NCBI GenBank assembly: GCA_033182465.1
Contig: CP137320.1
Location: 1,922,001 to 1,986,000 of the forward strand
Direction of reading: 5' to 3'
DNA: 64,000 nucleotides
DNA from: Sanghuangporus weigelae
Lineage: Eukaryota; Basidiomycota; Agaricomycetes; Hymenochaetales; Hymenochaetaceae
Shown here: one piece after another, positions 36,525 to 45,834 of the stretch
How the letters are laid out: each line of letters starts with the position of its first letter
Numbering within the stretch: the first letter of the stretch is position 1
Made by a program: the position numbers and the translations under genes
The notes under the pieces: generated by a model
What the model was told of the DNA's origin: nothing
Databases searched by the model: none
What the model saw: the letters and a program-made list of their open reading frames with translations, nothing else

Positions 36525-37951
36525 ATGTTTTGGAATTCTGTTATCTGGTTTTTTTCTATCCCGGTCAGCATTTGGTTTCACTTCTTACCATCAGGGACGT
36601 ATCAAGCGGCGCATTCGGAACGACCGCGAACTCTCGCATTTCACCTCGAGGGAGGCCGTGCATCCCATCTACAGGAAGATGGTATTGGTTTTGTCAATCA
36701 GGCCTCTCTGGTCCCAGATGGGCGTCCGACTGTAACTGTAAAGACGCGTCCGACGTCTGTATACAGACCGTGCTCTATTGATGCTTTCATGGATGCGCGA
36801 TTCAGTCTTGGGGACGTTAATATCGAGTGGGATGCAGTTGATGTTGAAGGACCGGATATAGAAGACAGACATACACTTCAACAACTTGCAATGATGTCAG
36901 GAAATGCGTACTCACTGCCTGGTCAAAAGAGTTGGTATGATCTTGATGGAGCGTGGAACGAAGTGAGTTATTATGCAACTCACAAATGAATAAGCTTTTT
37001 TATGATACAGTCTCTTCCGATTGGATGGGAAGACACCACTAATGGCTTCCGAGGGCATGTCTTCGTCTCATCGGACAATTCCACAGTCATTCTGTCGATC
37101 AAGGGAACTACTCTGCAGGGGCCGACATCAAAGAAAGATAAATTCAATGATAATCTACTTTTCTCGTGTTGCTGCGCTCGCGTCGATATTTCTTGGATGT
37201 TCAGCACCGTGTGTGATTGCTTCTCTAAACAGTGGAGATGCGACAATACGTGCCTCTCGAAAGCATTGGTAGAAGAGAGTCTATTCTATTCAATTGGAGT
37301 TGTGAGTTGGACAATTTCTCCTTGCTTCTTACCCGATTTATCATGCGACTGCTATAATAGAATCTATACAATAATTTGACGAGTATGTATCCTTCAGCAA
37401 ACATTTGGCTCACCGGTCACTCTCTGGGAGGCGCTTTAGCTGCGCTACTAGGAGCAACCTTTGGTGTCCCTTCAGTGGCCTTCGAATCTCCCGGCGAGCT
37501 GCTCGCAGCAACACGCCTACATCTGCCTCTCCCTCCGCGATCTCCTATCACGCACGTATACAATAACGCAGATCCAATCCCACAAGGCGCTTGCACTGGC
37601 TTCGGAAGCGTCTGTGCGCAGTCCGGCTTTGCTCTTGAGACTAAATGCCACTTAGGACAGAAGATTGTGTATGATACGATGGGAGCATACGGTTGGCGAG
37701 CTTCAGACGTGACGAAGCACACTATTCGCGAAGTTGTAACTGTGGTTCTTGCGGATGAACGAGAGTGGGAGCCTGGAAGACATGTGCCGCTTGCTGTCGA
37801 CGAAGAACCCGACTGTCTGGTAAGTAGTCTCGGTCTTTGATTATGAGTGTATTCTTAACAGAAGCTTTAGGCTTCGGAGTGTTACAAATGGGAGTTTGGA
37901 AATTTCAAGAACAAGAATGTATCATTTCAACCAGCTCTAGGACCTTCATAA
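36525..37951 (+). CDS. ATG15: Autophagy lipase Atg15 (class 3 lipase)
   Basis: Atg15 is a vacuolar phospholipase that breaks up autophagic bodies. The ATG at 36525 opens an N-terminal signal-anchor (MFWNSVIWFFSIPVSIWFHF). Introns after WNE, after YSIGV and after DCL give a continuous protein. It has SLPIGWE, the RGHVFVS and VILSIKGT strands, and the Cys-rich DISWMFSTVCDCFSKQW with CDNTCLSKAL. The nucleophile elbow is IWLTGHSLGGALAALLGATF, the acid NNADPIPQG and the likely histidine TKHTIREVV. It ends CYKWEFGNFKNKNVSF. The catalytic Ser-Asp-His set is complete. The last third of this gene is copied at 39181-39456 (see the repeat entries). Confidence 0.93.
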
Positions 37952-38807
37952 GTAATCTGCAACTTTGTGCCTTTACATCTCAAGCATTTGAATGTATTAA
38001 CTACCTACGCATCTCCTAGCTGTGCATCCGACTGCGGATGAACATGCTTCTCCCAGATGCATTTACCCTGTACGAAGACTTTTTGAATGTTCCTATCATC
38101 GCCACCGAAGAAGAACCGCTCAAGCCTAGTGTCAAGTGTTTTGCTGCTTGCCACAGCTTCGTCGTAGTCATCACTGGCAAGTTTGTCCCCGCCTCTCGAG
38201 AATTCGTCGCGCGGACTCCAGATCGCCGGATTACCGGTCTCGGGACGTACACTGACAATCAGCGCGTCGAAGCCCTTGCCCTTCACAAACGAGCCGATCT
38301 TGTCCTCCATACAGCATAGACTTGCGCCGCCGAGAGTCGCAAGATAAAGCAGCGTAGATATTTTAAGTGGCTTTCCCGCGAAAGTTTTATCCGAGGGATC
38401 GTCCAAATCTTTACTCTGAAGTGCGACCATCTTAGAGCATATGGAGGCATGTTGGATAGCCGTGATCATGGACGGTGAGAAGCCGCCCGAAACATCTGTT
38501 CCAAGTCCGACCTGGTGATTTTGTTGCATTAGTTCCATTCCCTGGGTATATCTACATGGAACGTGAGTGAAAAACACCTTTATGCCTCTGTCCAAGATCT
38601 CGCCAACCTTAGCCATACCACTCGTAAGATTGAAGTTGCTCGTCGGACAGCGACTGACTCCCGAGTTGCTCTCCTTTATCATCTCGAGATCGAGGTCATT
38701 CAGATACACTCCATGCCCCAGTATTGTCCTCTCTTTTAGAAGTCCGAAGTGACCGTAGACATCCGCATACGATTTCCGCTTCGGGAACAAAGACGTCGTC
38801 TCTTCAT
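37678..38807. repeat. Segmental duplication, copy 1 (ATG15 3' end plus deaminase 3' end)
   Basis: This 1.13 kb unit matches 39181-40305 in direct orientation. It runs from inside the last large ATG15 exon, across the convergent gene boundary, into the middle of a guanine deaminase gene. Homology starts at gatgggagcatacgg and stops at cgtctcttcat. The flanks differ by roughly 9-13% by eye, while 38160-38409 is identical to 39662-39911. Confidence 0.95.
38005..38807 (-). pseudogene. Truncated guanine deaminase copy (3' part only)
   Basis: The minus strand codes the last 250 or so residues of a guanine deaminase nearly identical to the gene at 39510-41399, with the same intron and the same end (DAQLGDA). 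Homology stops at 38807, so the N-terminal half with the HxH metal site is missing, and no start region replaces it. Inside the part kept, the motif SHCPTSN has become SRCPTSN, losing a histidine conserved in the active site of the family, and ILAHGVYL has become ILGHGVYL. The remaining frame is still open, so decay is recent or slowed by gene conversion. I judge it non-functional. Confidence 0.88.
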
Positions 38808-39180
38808 GAGGTGTTATTCAATCGTGACTGCGAATTCTACGAGATGGAGAGCTTTGTGATTGTTATGAGCTGGCACAAAAAAGATTAAGCTAAACAAGAA
38901 TGTTGTTCATGACTTCCGGCCTTTGTTATCCCTTTCATAAAGGAAATCACCAATTGCTAGTATAAAGAGCCTTTGGAAAATTCTTCTAGCCCACGGCGAG
39001 GGTCGAACTCGCAGCCTTCAGATTTTTGCGCACCGCACAAATTCATAAGAGTCTGACGCTCTATCCGATTGAGCTACGCGGGCCTTTTCGATCTTTTGAA
39101 CCACCACCATCCTGGTGAAAAACATCTACCAAAAACGGCAAATCGCGGTAGACCGACGAAGATCGACCTCCTCCGTCACT
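38808..39180. other. Non-duplicated filler at the duplication junction
   Basis: These 373 bp lie between the end of copy 1 and the start of copy 2 and match neither. They hold the tRNA-Lys gene and otherwise unremarkable AT-rich DNA. A simple tandem duplication would have joined the two copies directly, so this segment was probably added at the break. Confidence 0.7.
38988..39083 (-). tRNA. tRNA-Lys (anticodon CUU) with an intron
   Basis: On the minus strand the sequence folds as a full cloverleaf. The 7-bp acceptor stem pairs GCCCGCG with CGTGGGC, the D stem GCTC with GAGC, the anticodon stem TCAGA with TCTGA, and the T stem GCGAG with CTCGC around TTCGACC. The anticodon loop begins CTCTTA, giving CTT at positions 34-36 (Lys). 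An intron of about 22 nt follows base 37 at the canonical place. A TTTT tract lies about 8 bp past the 3' end as a Pol III stop. The CCA end is not encoded, as expected in eukaryotes. Confidence 0.95.
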
Positions 39181-39456
39181 GATGGGAGCATACGGTTGGC
39201 GAGCTTCAGACGTGACGAAGCATACTATTCGCGAAGTTGTAACCGTAGTTCTTACGGATGAGCGAGAGTGGGAACCCGGAAGACATGTGCCGCTCGCTGT
39301 CAACGAAGATCTCGATTGACTGGTAAGTAGTTCCGGTCTTTGATTATAGGTGTATTCTGAACAGGATCATATTTAGGCTTCGGAGTGTTACAAATGGGAG
39401 TTTGGAAATTTCAAGAACAAGAATGTATCATTTCAACCAGCTCTAGACCTTCATAA
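39181..39456 (+). pseudogene. Orphan 3' fragment of ATG15
   Basis: This piece matches the end of ATG15 from MGAYGWRASDVTKH through the last intron to CYKWEFGNFKNKN. It lacks the lipase domain and any start region. By comparison with ATG15 it reads EDLD followed by a stop where ATG15 reads EEPDCL, and a base is missing near the end (ctctagacc against ctctaggacc). It is a by-product of the segmental duplication and not a gene. Confidence 0.92.
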
Positions 39457-40305
39457 GTAATCTGCAACTGTGTACCTTTACATCTCAAGCATTTGAATGT
39501 ATTAACTACCTACGCATCTCCTAGCTGTGCATCTGAGTGCGGATGAACATGCTTTCCCCCGATGCATTTACCCTGTACGAAGACTTTTTGAATGTTCCTA
39601 TCATCGCCACCGAAGAAGAATCGCTCAAGCCTAGTGTCAAGTGTTTTGCTCGCCACAGCTCCGTCGTAGTCATCACTGGCAAGTTTGTCCCCGCCTCTCG
39701 AGAATTCGTCGCGCGGACTCCAGATCGCCGGATTACCGGTCTCGGGACGTACACTGACAATCAGCGCGTCGAAGCCCTTGCCCTTCACAAACGAGCCGAT
39801 CTTGTCCTCCATACAGCATAGACTTGCGCCGCCGAGAGTCGCAAGATAAAGCAGCGTAGATATTTTAAGTGGCTTTCCCGCGAAAGTTTTATCCGAGGGA
39901 TCGTCCAAATCCCTACCCTGGAGTGCGACCATCTTAGAGCATATGGAGGCATGTTGGATAGCCGTAATCATGGACGGTGAGAAGCCGCCCGAAACATCTG
40001 TTCCAAGGCCGATCTGATGATTCCATTGGGTCAGTTCTATTCTTCAGGCATATGCATACGGGATTTGAAAATTACCTTTATGCCTCGGTCCAGAATCTCG
40101 CCAACCTTCGCCATACCACTCGTAAGATTGAAGTTACTCGTCGGACAGTGGCTGACTCCTGAATTGTTCTCCTTGATTATCACGAGATCGAGATCGTTCA
40201 GATACACTCCGTGCGCCAAGATTGTCCTCTCGTTCAGAAGTCCAAAATGATCATAAACGTCCGCATACGATGTCCTCTTCGGGAACAAAGACATCGTCTC
40301 TTCAT
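39181..40305. repeat. Segmental duplication, copy 2
   Basis: This is the direct-repeat partner of 37678-38807. Its left part is an orphan fragment of ATG15, and its right part is the 3' half of the intact guanine deaminase at 39510-41399. Confidence 0.95.
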
Positions 40306-41399
40306 ACTCATCTGTATTTTCTGCGATATGTGTCTGGATGGGCAACTTCTTATCGGATTTGACGATTTTCCCGAGACCGCAAAGAAGCTCATCGGTGCAA
40401 GAAATGGCGAATCGAGGGGTTACAACTGGGTGAACAAGATCGGAATCCAAGGAGCGTATGTACTTTATGATTTCTTTCGTCTCTTCCAATGCGGTATCCA
40501 CATCAGATTCTTTGACATCGTCTGGGCAGTCGTGGTTCATGTTACATTTCTAAATCCGCATATAAGTGTGTCATCTGGACGAAGTCATTCAGTTACTTAC
40601 TCCAATTAGAGCGCGCTGGCCTTCAAGGTGAGATCAAAAGTCAGAATCTGGTTTGCTAGCTCAGTGACTGAATGAATGAATGACTTACCTAGCTGCAGAA
40701 CGACGTCTGCCAAAACTTTGGTTGCTTCTAGGTGCGAAGTTCCGTAGTAGCAGCATGTCGTTGTCTATGGGTCGAGAAATCAGAATCCGGCAAAAAAAAA
40801 ACGTATGTCTACAGCCCGCTCACACCATATGCAATGAACTTGCGGACCACTTCTGGATAAACCCTCTTGGCGAACTCGGGATCCTTGAAATTTCCCTCCA
40901 TTGGATACGTGACTTGATCAAGCCAGTCAAGGAGTGTAAGCTGGCCTCCGCTTTAAGTTGAGAAATTAGCCCGACTGGAACTGGTCGACTCAGAAGCGGC
41001 GGTGGTACGTACATTCCCATGTTAGGGACTTGCGGAGCATGCTAAGCGTAGGGGCATTGAGAACAAGCAGGGAAATTAGGGTGTTGAAGACAGAAGTGGA
41101 CCTACCGTATGCGTATCAATAAATCCCGGCATGATGAATTCGCCGTCGTTCAGTAACGTCAGCTCGATATTTACTTTTCCCTCGCTAGACGCTTTGACTT
41201 CGGCCACCTTCTGTTCAATTGTGTTCGACAAGCTGCAAGGCTCAACATCGTGCCCCATCCACATTATATTACCGTCATGATTAACAACAATTAGAGCTCG
41301 TGGAAGCCTTTCGTAGTGCGTCAAGCTTTTGGGATTGATTACTGCGCCATAGAAGACGGAGAGTGTAGCATGAGTACTGCTGGTTTTACTGTGCGACAT
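39510..41399 (-). CDS. GUD1: Guanine deaminase, copy A
   Basis: Guanine deaminase (amidohydrolase superfamily) converts guanine to xanthine in purine salvage and breakdown. The start at 41399 gives MSHSKTSSTHATLSVFYGAV. Then come FIMPGFIDTHT / HAPQVPNMG, where the joined HTH is the metal-binding HxH, and LTLLDWLDQVTYPMEGNF, TTTCCYYGTSHLEATKVLAD, CNMNHDCP, QTHIAENTDEYEE and ERTILAHGVYLND. SGVSHCPTSNFNLTSGMAKV and GLGTDVSGGFSPSM follow. The last exon ends DAQLGDA. It uses very short internal exons, 29 nt at 41013-41041 and 20 nt at 40601-40620. All active-site motifs are intact. Its 3' half lies in the segmental duplication. An upstream ATG at 41432 is possible but less likely. Confidence 0.9.
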
Positions 41400-41760
41400 G
41401 GATACTGTGATCGGGGTGCTCGAATAAAACATAACTATCCGTCTCAGATTTAAATAGTCTTCTTGAAGGTATGTCCGGCTAAAAAGGAGGATCCGTAACA
41501 ATTGTCGCTGTCATGACTTATTGATGCTTCCGAGTTTCTGTGTCAATACGCTGCGCGATTTTCTCCACAAGCGCTTACCTCAACTACTAACCAATTGAAA
41601 CTGAACAATGCAACTACTTAGCTCTGCGTATGCAGGTGGATTACTTATTTGCGAATCAGCACTAGTGATCTTAATTAATCGTAATACACTATGCAAGCCT
41701 GCCTCCCTGGGAATAGGATATGATCTAGCATGAATCGTATATACAATACTTCTAATCCAT
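41400..41760. other. Spacer between the two guanine deaminase genes
   Basis: These 361 bp should hold the 3' UTR of copy B and the promoter of copy A. I see no gene and no clear repeat in them. Confidence 0.5.
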
Positions 41761-43561
41761 TCAATTCTTCAGTGAACCACGCAGAGCCACCCCACCAATA
41801 CATTTCCCTTGAACGAATACCTTCAATATATTTCTATCATCTCCGCCAAAAAGGAACCGCTCGAGCAAGGCGTCTAATCTCTTCTTCGCCTCCTCTTCAG
41901 TCTGATTTCTAGTATCCGAAAACTCGCCTGGCATGGACCAGATTGCTGGATTACCCGTTTCAGGGCGTACGCTCACGATGAGAGCGTCGAAACTCTTGCC
42001 GGGAGCGATCGAACCGATTTTGTTCTCCATACAACAGAGGGAGGCGCCACCTAAAGTTGCGAGATAGAGTAGTGTTGCGATTGGGAGTTGTTTGCCCGCG
42101 AAACGTGAACTCTTCGTCGGTAATGATGGTTTCCCCGCAGTTTGCAATGCGACCATCTTGGAGCACATTGAGGCGTGTTGGATGGCTGTGACTATTGAAG
42201 GAGAGAATCCACCTGATACATCCGAGCCGAGCCCAACCTGCAAGAGACTCGTCAGCTCGCCATCATCAAGGAAGACAGGTGTCGTTCACCTTAATCCCTC
42301 TATCGAGCATCTCCCCGATATTCGCCATCCCACTTCGTAAATTAAAGTTGCTCGTCGGACAATGACTTATCCCGGCACCAGTCTTCTTCACCAAATCTAG
42401 TTCGTGATCATGCAAGTGCACGGCATGGGCTAAGATCGATCTTTCACATAAAAGACCATGTTGCTCGTATACGTCCGCATATGACTTGCACTCCTTGAAC
42501 AAGTCCTTCGTAAAAACAATTTCACCCTTATTTTCCGCTATGTGTGTTTGTATGGCTAACGTCTTATCTGACTTGGCCATGTCCCCGAGCCCGCGGAGGA
42601 GATCACTTGTGCAGCTGATAGCGAATCGAGGCGTCAGGACCGGATAGATCAAGTCGGAATTTAATGAACGGATGTAGGCTATTAGTTCTTTTGTGGACTT
42701 CAGCGAGTCTTCAGCTGAAGGTTCCCGGTAGTGGTCTGGACAATTTCGATCCATGTTGCATTTCTGGATTTGACGTCAGTATTTGACTCGCGAACGATGC
42801 GCATAGTAACTCACTCCGACTAACGCACGCTGGCCTAAAAGATAAATATGAATACGGTAATGCAGATATTGAGAAATGATGACTTACCGAACTTCAAGAT
42901 AATGTCGGCCAGAACTTTCGTCGATTCTAGATGGAGCGTTCCATAATAGCAACACGTAGTTGTCTAGACATCAACAATAATTAAAAGATAATTATAACTA
43001 TGAACCTGGCCAACTCACACCAAGAGCGATGAATCGCCGAACGACCTCCGGATAGATCATTTTTGCAACCTCGACGTCTCGGAATCGGGACTCCATCGGA
43101 AATGTGACGTTTTCGAGCCAGTCGAGGAGTTCATATTGTTGTCCACTGCAAAGTTTATTGGTTGGTTCACCAAAATGACAAACAGGAATGAATCCGAGAA
43201 TCGAACCTTCCCATGTTGGGGACCTGCGGTGCATGCTGATAACAGCTAGTGGTCAGTGTTCAAGAATGAATTATCGCGGAGTAAAACATACCGTGTGTGT
43301 ATCGACAAACCCTGGTAAGATGAACTCCCCGTCTCGCAATTCAGTTATGAAAACATGGACGTCTTCACCAGAGGATGCTTTGAGCTCAGAAAGTCTTTGG
43401 TCTATTGTCTTCTGGACGTCACACGAGTCCACGTCCTGTTCAATCCACGCTATGTTTCCCGATAGATCAATGGCAAGGAGTGCTCTCGGAAGGACATCAT
43501 ACTCCGTAAGACTCTGAGGATTTATTATCGCGCCGTAGAATATGGAGATTGTCGACGACAT
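41761..43561 (-). CDS. Guanine deaminase, copy B
   Basis: This is a tandem paralogue of copy A with the same exon plan and clear but older divergence. The start at 43561 reads MSSTISIFYGAIINPQSLTE. Next are ILPGFVDTHT / HAPQVPNMG (HxH site), YELLDWLENVTFPMESRFRD, VTTCCYYGTLHLESTKVLAD, CNMDRNCPDHY, QTHIAENKGE and ERSILAHAVHLHDHELDLVK. GAGISHCPTSNFNLRSGMAN, GLGSDVSGGFSPSIVTAIQH and RPETGNPAIWSMPGEF follow, and it ends LRGSLKN. The 29-nt exon (43207-43235) and 20-nt exon (42815-42834) match those of copy A, so the intron pattern predates the duplication. It is divergent from GPI10 over 160 bp. Substrate preference may differ from copy A. Confidence 0.9.
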
Positions 43562-43721
43562 GATGAAGCTAAAGCGAAAGTAAGCTGCCGCGCTGAAGGA
43601 GCATGGACCATGACTGTATTTCACCGAGCAGTACGAAGATAAGATAACCAAGTAGGTCCTGTGCCGTGCCTTGGATTTCTTGTCCTCGTCGATCAATCAT
43701 GATCAACCTCACGCTTCTTGC

Positions 43722-45661
43722 ATGAACACTACCTCAGCTATTCTCACTGCACTTGCCTGGCGCATCCTCATCGCTTTCTCGACTCGCACCTTCTTTCAGC
43801 CAGACGAATTCTTTCAAAGTCTTGAAATTGCCCATCGCGCTGTCTTTGGCTTTGGTCACCTTACTTGGGAATGGACAACTTCGCCGCCAATTCGCAGCGT
43901 GTTCTTCCCATCACTTTATATCCCTGTCTATTGGCTCTTGAAGGTCACAGGGTTGGATAAAGGGAAACTTCTGGTAGAGGCTGATACTGTGTGCATTTGG
44001 AACGCATTGTGACTGAAAGCTCAAGATCATAGCGCCGAAGATTTTGCAAGGCGCGATTGCAAGTATAACAGATATTAGCACACGTGAACTGGCCAGGCAA
44101 TTGTTAGGGGATCGATATGTTGACACCGCCGTACGTCTTAACTATTCATCTCGAAGTCCGATTGCTTAACTGTTCACAGTACTTCCTTTCCCTTACTTCG
44201 TTCTTTCACATCTTGGCGTTGAGTCGGACACTTTCAAATTCCGTAGAAACGTCCTTAACCACCGCGGCGCTCTGCTTCTGGCCATGGCATTCACTAGATG
44301 ATCACAGGTGAGATCAATTTGTATTACGTGAAGATGGTTCCTAACACAAAGAAATTTCACAGAAGACTAAGACTTGCCTTCGCGTTAGCAGCAATAAGCT
44401 GCTTGGTGCGCCCGACAAGTGCCGTCTTATGGGCATTTCTCGCTGTCGAGCTTTGTTTGCGTTCACGCTCAAATAAAAAGTGTCTTGAAGTTCTCTTCTT
44501 CTCGGGGATCGTAACAGCGTCAGTGACTCCATCGAGCTATTCGCAAGGATTTCGTTTACTAAAGCCACAAATAGATTGATTGCTGCTGGTTTCCTCATCA
44601 TCATCGACAGTTTATACTTCGGAAGAGTAACGTTTACGCCGCTGAATTTCGTTCGCACGAATCTGTCGTCCGTCTCGCTTTTCTACGGCCAAGCGCCGTG
44701 GCATTACTATCTCACTCAGGGTCTCCCGATTCTGCTGAATGTCTGCCTGCTGTCGTTCGTATTTGGTTCATACGATATCTTCAATCGGGGATTGAGGCAT
44801 CAGAGGACGCTACTTGCGTTGATTATCTGGACGATCTTCATTTACTCCCTTTTGGGACATAAGGAGTGGAGGTTCCTGCATCCTATATTACCAGTCATGA
44901 TCATCTTGTCGGCCAAGTCTCTGGTCGACAGCAGCATTACCTCAAAAGTTGCAAGAAATGATACTGGTCAATCCAAGCCTCTCTCCTCATCGGTAAAGTC
45001 GAAGTCAGTACCCATCAGTCTGAAGACAAAAGCCATCTGTGTTCTGGGTATCCTTCCTGGATTATACGTTATGTGGTTTCATGGCAGAGCCCAAATCAGC
45101 GTCATGTCCTACCTACGTTCACTTGACCCATCCAACTTACACTCCGTCGGCTTTCTGATGCCCTGCCATTCGACTCCGTGGCAAGCCTACCTCCACAGAC
45201 CTGAGCTTGAATGGGGCCTCTTGTGGGCTTTGAGCTGCGAACCTCCGCTACAGTAAGTACTTACTTTGTTTATTATAATCGACTGATGAACATGAATTAG
45301 TGGAGTGAATACATCGACTTACTGGGACCAATCAGACATCTTCTATGCCTCCCCACTCACATACCTCAAGCAAAACTTCCCTTCTTTCGTCAACCCATCA
45401 TTCCCGCCTTCTCCATACCCATCAACATCACCGGGCGCGCTTCCATCAGAGAACAATAAGTGGGATCACCGCTGGCCTTCGCACCTCGTATTCTTCAGTG
45501 CGCTTATAGAGGATGAGGGGGAAGGTAGGGAAGTGGAGGGATACCTGAGAGAGTTGGGATATGATGAGGTTTGGAATGCGAGGAATGGGTTTGAGGAAGA
45601 TTGGAGAAGGAGAGGTGGTGTAAAGGTTTGGCAATGGCAAGCGGGGAAAAGGGCGTTGTAA
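43722..45661 (+). CDS. GPI10: GPI mannosyltransferase 3 (Gpi10/PIG-B)
   Basis: This multi-pass ER enzyme adds the third mannose to the GPI anchor precursor from dolichol-phosphate mannose. The ATG at 43722 gives MNTTSAILTALAWRILIAFS, then RTFFQPDEFFQSLEIAHR and GHLTWEWTTSPPIRSVFFPS. This is the luminal PDE loop of GT22 family mannosyltransferases. Later exons hold several hydrophobic helices and HKEWRFLHPILPVMI, the HKExRF motif of the family. SLDPSNLHSVGFLMPCHSTP and WQAYLHRPELEW are PIG-B-like. A last exon of about 118 codons ends VWQWQAGKRAL. Five or more introns occur. Gpi10 is preferred over Alg9/Alg12/Smp3 on the luminal and C-terminal motifs. Confidence 0.9.
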
Positions 45662-45834
45662 TCGGTCTTTAGTACTTCTGGTGCTGTCAACTACGAAAGA
45701 TAAAAAGGTTGCTATATGCATTATATTACTTGAGTAGATCTAGAAACAAGTCTGCAATTCTGCGCGCGAAATGACTACATAACTACCTGGTATAAGTATG
45801 AATGTCGACCCGACAAGATTGAGACAAAAAATGA

